Below the pieces are notes generated by a model that did not search any database, was not told the DNA's origin, and was given only the letters and a program-made list of their open reading frames with translations. This document shows positions 47,581 through 60,169 of a stretch of DNA of 64,000 nucleotides, one piece after another. The stretch's first letter is position 1. Every line of letters starts with the position of its first letter. The position numbers were made by a program, and so were the translations under genes. Location of the stretch: assembly GCA_016169945.1 (NCBI GenBank), contig JADLSH010000217.1, positions 1,674,001-1,738,000 on the forward strand, in the 5' to 3' direction. The DNA comes from Trachythela sp. YZ-2020 (taxonomy: Eukaryota; Cnidaria; Anthozoa; Malacalcyonacea; Clavulariidae).

Positions 47581-48630
47581 TTGATGACGCTTATTTGCTT
47601 GTGAGCCTTCTATGGTGTTTTCCGCGGATACATCTTGCATGAATTCGCATGGCAGCGATTTTTGCGTTTCATTCTATTATGTTCAGGTTTAAAATGAATT
47701 GTGTATAAAAATTATTGCGAGCATTGTTAAAATCGGTTTATTTAAATTGTTAAAATCTATAATGCTACAATTCTAATGAAATACAACAGAAACAGAGGCA
47801 GCAAAAATATCCTATATCCATATATATTTGATATAGGCGCCTGTCAGCTTCCTCTGAGATTTCAAGGTTTAAGTGATCACTCCAGTTACACATGGAGTTC
47901 ACTTGACTGGCCCATTAATTTGGCCGTTGTCCACCCCACATGAATGTTTATATGTTTGACATCTCTTGGCTATTTCACTGATCTGAAAACTAGGACTGGA
48001 TTGAACTTCCTTAATATCAAAAGTGAAGCAGGAGTACTGCGCGGCGACCATCTTGGTGTGACCACCTTGTCAGGCTACGAGATATATGTTTATACTGGAA
48101 GTTCGACGATAACTCTCAATTTGCGTTTGTTCATGCTTTGTAATTGTAACATTTTATTTAAAAATACGATTGTAAGAGAAAAATCATTTTAAAGTGAGTG
48201 GATTTTTCTCGATACTACGAATTTTTTCGGCGAAAATCAAGTAAACACGCGAGTGCAGTGGGGCGTAATTGGTTGTTAAAAGTTACCAAGTTGCTGGATA
48301 ATTTCTCACTCTACAGCCAATTCGGGGGGATTTGATGGAGTAAAAGTGTTTTTTGTGTGTTATGGGAATCCAGTATCCAGCGAAGGTAAAGTAAAACTAT
48401 GTACTTAATTGATTTTGGCAGTTATATTTACAGCCAACTGTCAACAACAATTTGACTTATTATATATACAGTCACGTACAATTTCCAGTGATTTAATCAT
48501 GCGAAGACTAACCCCAAGTGCAAAACAATATCAATCTTTTTTAAAGGCTCGATAGCATTTTTGTAAATAAAATCTACATGTATGAGTCACCCTGGACCCA
48601 AATTATCAAGAATATCGTTTCCATTTTGTA
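47581..48630. other. Unassigned sequence
   Basis: No gene recognised; short frames only. Confidence 0.3.
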
Positions 48631-48639
48631 TTGAATTTT

Positions 48640-49542
48640 TGCTGTTCGTCAACACTAAGTGCGAGAGGTCTATTACTGGTGATTGAAAATAATCAACTCG
48701 TTCAGCTTCTTCCTAATCTTTTTGCCATGCAGAATTGCTGTTGCCTCTTTCCTCAGATGACGCAGCTTGACATTAAAAAAAGATTTTGCACTGAGCTTGA
48801 TCAAGCCATAAACATGATTTTCGTTGACAGGCGTGAATAGCACATGCTTGACAAGTTCTCCAAAAATTCTAGAATGATCTACTGCACCCAATCCAGAAAT
48901 AGATTTAGCGTCAGCAATGCCTTGGCAGTGGGGCAGTTTTCCCCCTGTTTACATCAACATTCTTTGGAAATACTTTTCGGCTTTTTCCCTAACTTTTATA
49001 ACACTTTGTGTCGATTTGAAAAGATTGCCCCTGTCTTTGCGTTTTAAGAAGCTTGACTCTGGTGCATATTTGACTGAACCAAGAGCTTTACAGCAAATCA
49101 TGCGAGATGTTTGCTTTTCAACCATTTTTGCGACATATCCTGCAATGTACGATATGGAAGCTTTTTTGTACTCGGAGAGAGGACAAACATTATACACATC
49201 ATTGTAATCGTGGTCATGCATAATTGGTCTTCCTTTTGTTAGGTCGTATTTCCTTATGGGAGCTGCATCGGTTATTGTAACATCTTCATTATTTATCTTG
49301 CAGGTGTCATCAATCACATGAAGAATGGCTGTTGGTTTCTCTTTCGACAATTACCATTATTTCCTCATTTTACAAAAGATGCTTGTACGCAGCTGTAAAT
49401 TGTTGTGTGGTGGGGTTGTTGTTGAAGCCTCCAGCTGATCGAATGGCTCCAAAGAATTGCTCCAAATTATCCTGGAGGAGTGATAGTTGCTTGAGTGTTT
49501 GAGTGTGTAACAAAGACATAACAATGACTTTACAACCGGCAA
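48640..49542 (-). pseudogene. P-element/THAP9-like transposase, C-terminal remnant
   Basis: Minus strand, broken frames. The first piece (49,500-49,360) recovers a Phe-Phe-Gly-Ala-Ile-Arg-Ser-(A/G)-Gly-Gly-like block with Asn-Asn-Pro-Thr in shifted frames. The next (49,350-48,949) has SYIAGYVAKMVEK with C-C and KDRGNLFKSTQSV; the last (48,891-48,673) is a helical tail. The Tyr-Ile-Ala-Gly-Tyr-Val...Lys-Asp-Arg-Gly-Gly combination is typical of the C-terminus of P-element-like transposases. Frameshifts near 49,350 and 48,945 make it inactive. No terminal repeats were found for it. Confidence 0.65.
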
Positions 49543-49668
49543 AGACCTGTTAGACTACAATTTGGGCAAATGTACGCCAAAGGACCAGACTGTCAGGACT
49601 GCGCTGTGGATCTACTTTAAAATGGCTTGGTCGTATCCGATTATATACTTTAATTGCACACACTCTTA

Positions 49669-49850
49669 AGCTTGGTTCACACTAGCAATTGTCGGCGATT
49701 ATTCTCCTACTGACGCATGCGAATGAATAGACTCATGAACAAAAGTATGTAACCATTATGGGATCGGTTTTACAAAGTCATATCGTTGATATGTCATTCG
49801 CTCGATAACATAGAAAAATCGCCGACAAAATTGATAGTGTGAAATAGGCT
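49669..49850. mobile_element. 182-bp Harbinger-type MITE with TTA target duplication
   Basis: AGCTTGGTTCACACTAGCAA at the left is inverted as TTGATAGTGTGAAATAGGCT at the right, the match extending inward through TTGTCGGCGAT / ATCGCCGACAA. TTA lies at 49,666-49,668 and 49,851-49,853. Confidence 0.8.
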
Positions 49851-49853
49851 TTA

Positions 49854-52266
49854 CTGTATGTTAAAACGTAAAAAGACAGTGATGTCGACATGTATGTAAA
49901 AGGAGAACCAATAACGCTCTGTAGAAATACGTCAAATTTCGTTTATCGCAACACCAGTAAAATGCAAAAATCTAGATACATCGAAGAAAAAAACTGAATA
50001 GCTCAACCATTCATATTCCAACAAAAAGTGTTTTCTTTATACTTCTTTACAAATACCTTTGATATGGTCCTTCAAAACGTTTGGTAAACAGGTTCCATTG
50101 TATTCCTACAGGGGGGGAAATGTATCGTTTTTTTACAACCTCAGAAAGAAGTGATTTATGAGAGAAATATAAGTTATTAATAGTGAGGTGCCTACTGTTT
50201 TTGTCGCATCGTGATTGGTCGAAATTGAGCCTCTAAAAAGTCATAGTCACCGGCTACTCAGTGACTATCACTTTTTTTCAAAATTGCTATTTCGCGAGCT
50301 GCCGAATTTAAAACAAAATCGTTTTTTCGAGCTTGGTTCAAAGATTTAAATGAAAAAAAGTGCCAAAGTAAAGAAACCATGTAGAGGATCTAGTTTTGAC
50401 TACATGTCAAATCCATCATTAGGAAATATGATACCATAATATTATTTTAATTAGTTTTGACGCCGTATAATGCGAAAACTTGAAATCGAATTCAATAATT
50501 GTTTTATTATATAATTATTTTTAAGATATAGAATAGAACATCCTCATTATATTCTTCAACGACGAGTTCTTCTTGCCATATATCGCAGGAAATGTATGCC
50601 TTAATTTGAAATATGCTTTCTTCGCAGTTTTGGCTTTATTTAGTCTAATTATTTTTGTATTTTTGCTTTTTAAGTCTGCGAACAGGCAAAGGCGATACCA
50701 CGTTGTTTATCGTTCGTGTACATTATGACGTCAAATGTGTAATATTATTTTTTTATATGATGATGCTATTACTCCATATTTGGCAGCAAATGGGTTGATT
50801 CTAATATAGAAATATTTCCCACGAAATATGGGTTTTCATGTCACGTCTGAACTAATTAGATAAGATAGAGTAATAGTTTATCTAAATCCCTGGCGCGCCT
50901 GTTGAAGAGGCAGGAAACTTCGATTACTTTATAACGCTGGATATTTCATAATTCTACAATCTTTGTGTTTGAGCGAAGAACTCGGAATTTATCTACTCAG
51001 CTATCTCTGGTTACTATAATATTCAGGTCACATATACCTTTCGCGAGAAACGTGAATAAAATCTACATTGACATGACGGAGAATGAATTCAAGCTTTGCT
51101 ATAACAACCATTGTTCGTCATTCAAACACAAGAAATATTCGACCAAAACAGCGTTGTCAAAGTAGCTACATATGAGATTTGAAAGAAAAGGAGTTAAAGT
51201 ATTCAAGCAAGTGGTCAATCGTGAAATAAGCAAAAGTTTCGAAAGGTTGCGACAAGTTTTGTAATTTATACACCCCAGAGAAGCTTTGGATTTTTAACGC
51301 AGATAAGGAGTTTTTTAATGAATAAGAGGTCAGAACTTGTCTCTAAATGCAGGCACGAGAACAAATATTATGTGAATAACTATTAGAATTATAGTAATCA
51401 GTTTTTATTTAGGTTTATGCAAAATATTTTAAGATATGAAAATTGTAGTCAATTAGAAACACCTTTAGTCTGATGGTCGCCTTCAACACGACGTGAAACT
51501 CGAGTAACCGTTTTCAGTCTGTTGATTGTCAATTGTAACATCAAAATATATTTACATAACTCGATTTTAAACATAGAAAAAACTGTTGTCTTGAAACTTT
51601 TATCAAACACTGAATATAACAAAGACCTTCGAGGATGAATTTTCAAGATTAATGTCGATCACTCATGTTATACTGGATTCATTTTCAAATTTGTATTAGT
51701 TAGGTCTGATTTCCGATTTTGCAACCATTAACCGTAAACCAAGAACCAGAATAACCAAATATTAATGTAGACACGTATTCAAAATTTATCCCTCAAAGTA
51801 CACAACTAACTTAACACAACGCTTCCAATATCCCCTGATTTACTGTACTTCACGAGGAAGCACAAATTTGCGTTTGAGTATGGGTAACCTGTGAAAATGC
51901 CACATTGTGACACCGTCGAAGACGAGGACGATGAAAACGAAATGGGTTAGAATGAAAACAGAAAATGCCCATTTTAAAGGGGTAATGTCACGACGCTGCT
52001 TGGCTGCTCCTTAATTGACTTAAATAATCAACTTTTCACCTGCGAAATGCGAATACAATGCATGCAGGGCGTAGAGTTTCAAGACAATTTCGCCGTTAAA
52101 ATTATAGCAATACAAACGGTAGTTAAACTGCGTTCGAGTACCTTTACTCTTTAGTTTCGTTTGATATTCGAGGATAATATATTGCGTACAAATTGCCCTA
52201 GCATTGGCAGGTTTTCATGCTTTTAGGGGAAGTGAAAACTTGACAACATGCATGGCAACATGCAGT
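49854..52266. other. Unassigned sequence
   Basis: I see only a short hairpin (GTCATAGTCAC / GTGACTATCAC, about 50,241-50,271). No gene, RNA or repeat is recognised in the rest. Confidence 0.35.
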
Positions 52267-52274
52267 TGCGCAGT

Positions 52275-52591
52275 CAGTAGCGTCGCCAGACCTGGAGAGG
52301 TGGGGGGGACAAAATGATATTGAGGGGGCTGAAAAGGAGGGCCGAAGGCGCGAGTCTAGCGCGAGCTTTTTTAGGGGGTCCGGGGGCGTGCTCCCCCGGG
52401 AAATTTTTTAATTTAGAGTCTCTGAAATACCATTTCCTGGACTTGGGGGACGATTTGACAGAATTCTGATGGTCAGAAAACGTACCCCCCCCATCCTTTT
52501 TTTCACCGGATTTGAGAGAATCTCAAAAGTGATTTTGAGGAGAACTGGGGGGGACGTGTCCCCCCCAGTCCCCTCCCTGGCGACGCTACTG
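52275..52591. mobile_element. 317-bp hAT-type MITE with 8-bp target duplication
   Basis: CAGTAGCGTCGCCAG (52,275-52,289) is exactly inverted at 52,577-52,591. TGCGCAGT flanks both sides (52,267-52,274 and 52,592-52,599). G-runs and C-runs lie near the ends, as in the hAT element at 30,472. Confidence 0.9.
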
Positions 52592-52599
52592 TGCGCAGT

Positions 52600-55500
52600 C
52601 TATATATTTAGAATTCCTTCTCTCTGTTCTCGTAAAATATTTAATTAACATAGCCTATTGATTTACGTATTTTTAAATTGCTATAGTTATTAAGGTTATG
52701 AATATATAAAATGTTCTTTGGCATGGGCACGCCAGTATAGGTTTGCGGGTTGTAAAGTTTTGTCAACCATTTCTACCATTCACCGCCATATGGCCTATGT
52801 TTAGATATTGTAAAGACTGGATAATTTTGCTGGATGTTCACTTTTGGCCATATTTAACACGTTAAAATAAAAGTATCATAACATGCTTTTAAAATTACAA
52901 AAGGTTAGTATACAGTATACCATTTTGTACACACGTCTTCGAAATTTGAAACTCACTCCCCGCTCAGTAAACATTATTTTTGTGTTGGCAAGTCTGCGGC
53001 TTCCGCGCATATTTTAGATGCGCAGTAGCATCCTGACATTGCCCTTTAAACGTTCAGCTTCCCTGCCAAAGTAATAAAACATTTGGTATCTATTTAAGTT
53101 AATGTAGCTCCTTGGCTAGTTAATTAATAGTCTGAGCAAGTCAATATTTACACGTGTTTACCTTTTCTGGGTTAACGAGGTAAACATAATCATAAGAAGA
53201 GTTTTTCTCCAATAATTTCTCAGATTACTGTAGGCCACGTTATGTAACATCTCACAATTTGTTTCATTTTGGTAGGTCAACGTCCTTTTGTTGTTTATTG
53301 ATCTACAACATGGCTCAGCCGCACATCCCATTACGCAATCTATCCTTTCAAAAACGACTTTTGTCATCAAAACTGTCGTGTTTAGCCTGAAACCTGGAGT
53401 GGTAACAAAAATATGTAAATATATGATCACTATCTTTTTCAGTATTCGGCTACTGTTAGAATTAGACTAATGCAAACTGTTTCCTCCAGTTCCATTATTG
53501 TAAGGTTATGTTTTAACCACTATCCAAGACATTCCTGTATGTATACCCAATAAGGTTTGCTAAGTCGATCGGATAAGGGCCTAAGGGGCCGTGTCATACG
53601 TATCTCTATAAGTAACGGTGTACAAGTGTACCATTATTTCATGGCTGGGCGAACGATATACTTTGTATTTATTATTTGGTAGCGCTCTTGCATTTTGTAA
53701 ATTATGGCTTGACGTATACTCATCTTTCAGCAGACCAGTAGAGACATATAATTTTAGTCTCTAACAGTGCGTAATACCATAAATACAACTCATATAGCTG
53801 TGGGCATATAGTCCTAGATATATTTTCGGATATAACCAAATCTTACTTAGTTGAGACACTCTGCAAAATATATAAATGTCCAAGATTAACATTATGAAGA
53901 TGCTGTCTATGGTGGCATATCTTATTGAATATCAAAACATTAATTGTTTTATTAACTGGGCCAACATGCACAATTTCAAGCGATTTCGCTGAATAATAAT
54001 AATAAAAATTATTTATGTAAGAAGAGAAAAAGAACCATCAGATTTCTCATTTGAATATCACACAAATCGAAATATCTGATGAAAGAAGCGTGGATTGCCG
54101 CAAAAAGGTTCTTTCGTTTGATAACATGAAATTTTTTGCTTCATAATACTCTAAGTCAAGCTCCACTACATTTGTTACTTATCATTTATACCTATAGTGG
54201 TTAGTTTAGTACATGAAGATATAACCAAGATTATCCGGTCTCGATCGACAATGCGCGATCAGTAATACCACATTATATAGCTACATCTACTTGCATAGGT
54301 ATAACGACATACATAATTTCTTAATTGACACTGCCAAGTCGACGTCAATCATACCGTCAAGACTTGAGTTATAACAAGCTTGGCTTGGTACAATTTTCAG
54401 CAAAGTTGGCATCAACAAGTACAACAAAATATATTTATGAAGCATGGTTACGCAACCAAAAATTAGAGTTCTGCTAATTTCCCAACAGTAACGTTTAGGC
54501 CGCCTATAACGAAAAATATGCCGTTCAAGCAAGTGACTAAAACAACATCATATGTATAGCATTGTAACATCCCATTATTTCTAAAACGTTTTATTCTGCT
54601 TTAGTCAAGAAACGAGCAGTGTTATTGCGGCTATATTTTCTACCCAACAGATACAAAATTATTAAACTTCCACTTCCAGGGAAACGTTATTATGTTATTA
54701 TATATAAGAGCTGTGGTACATATGACGCGAATCCTACTTTATTGTAATTATACTTGAATTAGAAACAACTTTAAAATTGCATAGCATATCCTTTAACGTT
54801 TTACCGTATCCATGCCCTTTATTGAATACAGTAAGTAATACATTTGCAAGCATGAATATTTGATTGAAGTTTATATGACTTACGTGATCATCCAATTTTA
54901 CTCCAAAATGATTGTAACATACCTTGCTATGACCCAAATTATTGAGAGATAAGTCGAATCAAACTTTGCTGCGTTTGGCAACGATAGCAGCACTAAATGA
55001 AGCTAAATGAAAAAATGAAAGCATTTTGTATTTTTTATTGCATGACATTTTGTATTAGGTACATCTTGCGTCCAATTTTTACGACGGAGTCATTTTATTG
55101 CACCCCAGTTAGGTACGCAGTTGTCACCCGAAATTCTTTATTGTGTAACAGGTATATAATAGTAAACCGAACTTTTCTTTATATTAATGTAAGAATAATC
55201 TTATGGAGCTCCTTAGCAAAGGACTAATCATACAGCTGCATAGTTTGCTATTTACAGGCTGGGAGGTCCGTTCTGGAATAATATTTCGCCGAGGTTTCAG
55301 AAGCGGCCGGAGACCAAAGGTCGAGGGACTATTCTGTGGCCGAGGGAAAATATTTTTCAGTACGGACCGACCGTAACGGTAAATAACGGAAAATTGAATT
55401 TATATAAGATTCCAGTATTGCTCGAGATCAGTGGCGTCGCCTCATCAAAACATGTTGCTAAATTTGAAAGCTGACAGTCAAAAATCTTGAAGGAAACATA

Positions 55501-57189
55501 TATTTTTTACATTAAATTCATATTCTTTACTCAAGATTATGCCAGCTGTGATATTTTTCTCACTTTTTGGCTGTTCAAGTGTTTTCGTGTTGCTGTTGAA
55601 GTGTTCAAACTGGCTGGTTAACCCGGTACTAGTCTAGGGAATGATATTGATTCGCCGACAACTGAATTTGCCTCCGAATTTGCACTAGAACAGGAATTTG
55701 CATTGTTTAATTATGTACTATAATTTTCCAAATATTTCAAGCATGCCTGTTTATTCAACTTTTGTTCATGTGTGGTTTTTCATCGTTAAAACGTGCTAAA
55801 ACCGCCCGTTTCGACTTTACTCTGTCGAAAACAATTGTTTTTTTGGACAATTGAAACGCTGTTGAAGATGAAAATGTTTACACTGCTGTTTACGTTTTTG
55901 TCTTGGAGGAAATTTCTTGTTTTTCATTTGAATTTTTTGTTATGATTATTTTCATATAAGTTTTAAAAACCAAATCACAGCAAATTCTCAAAGATATGAT
56001 GCACGCTGCATGCATGTCGGCCAAGCCGAAAGCCGTACCGTAGCTTGACATTGCATTGTTTATGTTTATACTATTTTTTCCATTTTTAACATAAAATTTA
56101 AGATAGATTTAAATTTTGACATCGTCTAGGGAATAACTGACTAAGTTTATAATATTCCAAGCATATTTTGAGGGGATTTTTTTGTTTTCAAATGTTTCTC
56201 ACTCCTTTTTATAAACAAAAATGTTCAATAAAATAACTCGTTGGACCACGGTCAAATATCGTAAAAAGCTGTCCGCTCATGCAGCCAATCAGATTGAAGG
56301 AAATAAAAAAATATCAATAGCTCTACACAAATAAAAAAAATAATAAATGTCATTCTTTGGTATTTTAGAAAATTTATTGTTTTTTAATCTATATCAAAGG
56401 TTTGTAGGTCTGGCGAGCTTTCCTGAGCATGCACATGGGGCAATTTCAGTGAAATTACAAAGATCTGATGTTGTGATTGTTCATTTGTAATTCAGTATTA
56501 CATGCTTAATGAAGTTTAATATGTTGAAAAATATCATAAAGCACTTTGGACAACTAGCAACTTTAGCAAGACAACAAACACAACCGACGCATTTTGTCGC
56601 ATAATTTTGGGCAAGGAAGTGCTCGAACATTCTAGAAGTTCTAGCTAACCTAAGTTTTACCTAGAGGAACTGGAGGACCTCTAGGTTGGAGAGGGAGGGA
56701 GCCAGCTCTGTGCATGTTGTTCAGTGAGTTGAGGCCTGATGGCCTAGAGACCACCATTGGTTATACTGAGACAGTAAGGGCTCTCAAGACCTGACAGAGC
56801 ATGCATGCAAAAACTGTAGGTTTTTCTAGAGGAACAGATGGACCTCTGGATAACAAGGGACCAGGCGCACCTCCGTTCAGGTCTGTCAGCTCGGAGAAAT
56901 TGAGTCCTAGTAGGACTGGTGACCAACCATTGGTGCAGGGTACTCAACTATGTATGACTGACCCATCGAGTCTCTAGGTCAGGTAATTAGGTCGCATGAA
57001 TGACCTGTAAAATGCACTTCCAATGGTGAAGTGTTGTCCCAAAGGATATCACTTCCCTGCCATTATTTATTTAATTCAACAATTTAGTTACATATTTACA
57101 AGTAGATATATAAGTAGGTATATTTGAGCATGTAGATACGATCGATAGATTAGTACTCGGCTCTGCCTACGGGAAAGTGGGTGGCTTTT
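52600..57189. other. Mostly unassigned sequence
   Basis: A small foldback element may lie at 55,258-55,376 (GGTCCGTTCTGGAATAATAT inverted as AATATTTTTCAGTACGGACC). Two weakly similar blocks with CTAGAGGAAC(T/A)G...GGACCTCT occur at about 56,660 and 56,830. No gene is recognised; open frames are short and without motif. Confidence 0.4.
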
Positions 57190-57412
57190 TTTATGATACA
57201 AGGTTTGATACCTTGAAACAAACTTTGAAAAATTTCACTGGCACTGTTTACACACTGACTGAAATCTTGCGAATGAGCAGCAGACACATAAACTCCACCC
57301 AAATGTTTTTAATACAAAGAGGACCATTGTATGCATGCAGGTGACAGCTATCTTTAGGAGAGATTTTTGATTGGTTAGGGCCAAGTTTGTGTCAGTCGTT
57401 CACATGCTAGAA
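57190..57412. repeat. Interspersed repeat, copy 2
   Basis: Same orientation and order as 17,498-17,715, with about 90 % identity by eye. Confidence 0.75.
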
Positions 57413-57464
57413 CAATAATATTGCCAGTTGCCTGTTGCCACACTGCTATAATCTACATATTAAA

Positions 57465-59817
57465 CAGCTTCGTACCCAGGCGCTTTTAAGGAAACAAAAT
57501 CGCATTCAGCTCATTTATAGAGATCAGTGGCTAAGCTGAGCAAGCGCGCGGGGGTGCTTGGGGAGGTCGCGACGAAGGTAGCGCCTGCCAGAAAATGTAT
57601 TAAAGATGGCGGTACATGGTGATTTTTAAAATGAATCAATGCAAATGAGAAAATCTTGCAATTGTCGTCGCAAACTGAAAGATTTATACACAGTATTGTA
57701 TGTTCAGGAAATGTTTTGTGTCCAAATGATAAATGCGCTGCGAAAAGAGTTTTTTCTGGAAAACAAAAAGCATTTTGGTGTACTTTCATATATTTTTACG
57801 TATTAAATAATAAAACCAATGCAATACTGATAATTTGCAATTTAATTTAATATTTTTATAAGTTAAATTGTACTTTCCTCCCAGTGTCCTGGCTAATTCT
57901 GTGTCCTCATTGTCTAATGTAATCTCAACTCCCATCTGAATATCATTAATTTGGTTTTCTAAAAACAAAATTCCTGTTTTATGCTCACTGAATTATTCCA
58001 TGCATGTGCTTTCTGCCATTTGGTTTCACAGAAAGATTAGTACCTATTAAAATTGTACACACACACTGTGATTTGACAGCAGTGTACCTATGTCGATTAT
58101 TTCTCAAACTCAAATTGTAATGAATTCATGCTATGTTTAAAACACTTTAGGGCTACTCCTATATCGGGGACAGGGCTCTGTGCTTTGTCTTTCAAATCCG
58201 TATTTCAATGACCGACGGGGCCATGCTACCCTTTCCCCAGGATCCCTGAAAGATAATTTTATCAGACTCATAACATTCAAACAAAACATTGAAAGTCATT
58301 TACTGGGCTATAACTGTATATTCATTTTTAAGTTTTCTAAGGTTTGTTATTGTATTAATCACCTCATAATCTCATACTATAATATATTAAAGCAAAAAAA
58401 ACACCCTAATTTACTGTCTAGTTATTATGCAGACCAGAGCCTTAATAATTATTTCTACAAAAATTATACATCACATTTGTTCACATTCAATCATTTATTT
58501 CTGTTTTGTTGGACCTGGAAAACATGCTTTAACTGTTCGAGTGAGAATGTCAAATCTTCTCGTTGGATGTCAAATCAAGCAAATCCATCACAGTGACTGT
58601 TTCACATAAATATTTGAGTCTTCATCAATACTCAGCAGCATGTTCCAGCTCAGTTGACAATTTATGCCTTCTCTCATCACACTGGAAACTGGACAGATTG
58701 TAAGCTAAAAAGAACACAAAGCACACTGTTTGACCCATGGGCTGTTTACATGACAATAGGGTGATCCTAGCCACAAGGTTACCCTGGTAACCAGTAACCC
58801 TATAGTCTATTGTGTGTCAGGGTGATGCTAGAGGTAGGGTTACCTTTGCAAAAGGTCATTGTTTTTCTCTACATAAGCCATGTAAAGATATCCTACCTTG
58901 ATATTCACTACGAATGTGACTGTATGTCAAAACAACAAAGGCGTCATTAATATACATACATATCAACCCGACAACTATTTTGAACAATATCCATGCCACT
59001 CTGGCAAGTTGGTAGCAATATAGCCTGTTGGTAGGTTATGTGACCTTACCTCGTGAACATACTAGTTATTTTCTGATGCTCTTGGTAACCCTGCTACTTC
59101 AGTCAATATTCATGTATTTAAACATGTATTTAAATAATATATATTTTTATGTTTATTGTTGTTAAAAATGTTTTCCTGGTTGAAGGGATCTGGGTTTCCT
59201 TCACAGGAGTGCTGGAAGCATCTGGTTCTACAAATTTAAACAAGGGACAAATACATTGCATTGCCATTGATGCTAGTTAATCAAAATTCAAAACTGACAA
59301 AGTGACATCTTTATAGTCAGAATATATTAATATGAACTACAAACATACAAATATGAACGTTCAATTGTCCGAAAGATACGTCTAGTTCAGCACTAGAACT
59401 TGAGGTCTGTTGAGGATGCTATCAAAACAATTTTGTATTACAATGTTTATATTAAAGTAAGCCAAATTAAGGATTGCAAAGTCAAAACAAAGGACAACAA
59501 TAAAACCAAGAACACGCCGGTGTGTACCGAAATTAATAAAAATTAACTTCAAAAGACAATTCTTGGAGAGATTTCTGCAGATTATCCAAGATAGCATCAA
59601 GTACAAGTTACCAGAAGCAAAAAATAGATCAAACATGAACGAATTCAGAAGTTATATACGATTGTAAAGAAATCGGTCATTTTCTGCCAGGCGCTACCTT
59701 GCTTCGTCGCGACCTCCCCAAGCACTCCCGCGCGCTCGCTCAGCTTAGCCACTGATGGCTATAAATTATCTGAATGCGATTTTTTATTTTCCTTAAAAGC
59801 GCCTGGGTACCAGGCTG
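57465..59817. mobile_element. 2,353-bp MULE-like non-autonomous transposon with ~140-bp TIRs and 9-bp target duplication
   Basis: Left TIR (57,465-about 57,600) and right TIR (about 59,682-59,817) share CGTACCCAGGCGCTTTTAAG / its inverse, ATCAGTGGCTAAGCTGAGC and TGGGGAGGTCGCGACGAAG with small indels. CATATTAAA is duplicated at 57,456-57,464 and 59,818-59,826. Long TIRs plus a 9-bp duplication fit Mutator-like elements. The interior has only short frames without motif. Confidence 0.85.
57601..59681. other. Interior of the MULE-like element
   Basis: No transposase recognised. A short self-complementary region (ACAATAGGGT...AACCCTATAGTCTATTGT, about 58,755-58,818) may be a small nested foldback. 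Confidence 0.4.
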
Positions 59818-59829
59818 CATATTAAATAC

Positions 59830-60169
59830 TTTATGACAAACTTATTGAGCAGGAAGCTAAACTTATTCTTATCCGGAAAAACTACATTGTTTTTGCCATA
59901 TAATTCGAAATTTTTTACTGATTTCCACCTACAAATTGGAGTAAAATATTTGTTCAGAACGCAGGAAATCGTGTCTATGAGGTACTAGGTTTCAAAATTT
60001 CCCAGAGGAGGATCCCCCCGGACCAGATTAGTATGTGTGTACATATTTTGTTTATTGAATTGTGTTGCCATTCAACTTATTGGAGCAGCACACGTAATTT
60101 TTCAATTGAGTTTTCGATTTAGAATTTGGGGGGTGGGAGGGTGAGAGGTCGGTCTGAATTTATGAGTCG
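59830..60169. other. Unassigned sequence
   Basis: Only G-rich tracts near 60,126; no feature recognised. Confidence 0.3.
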
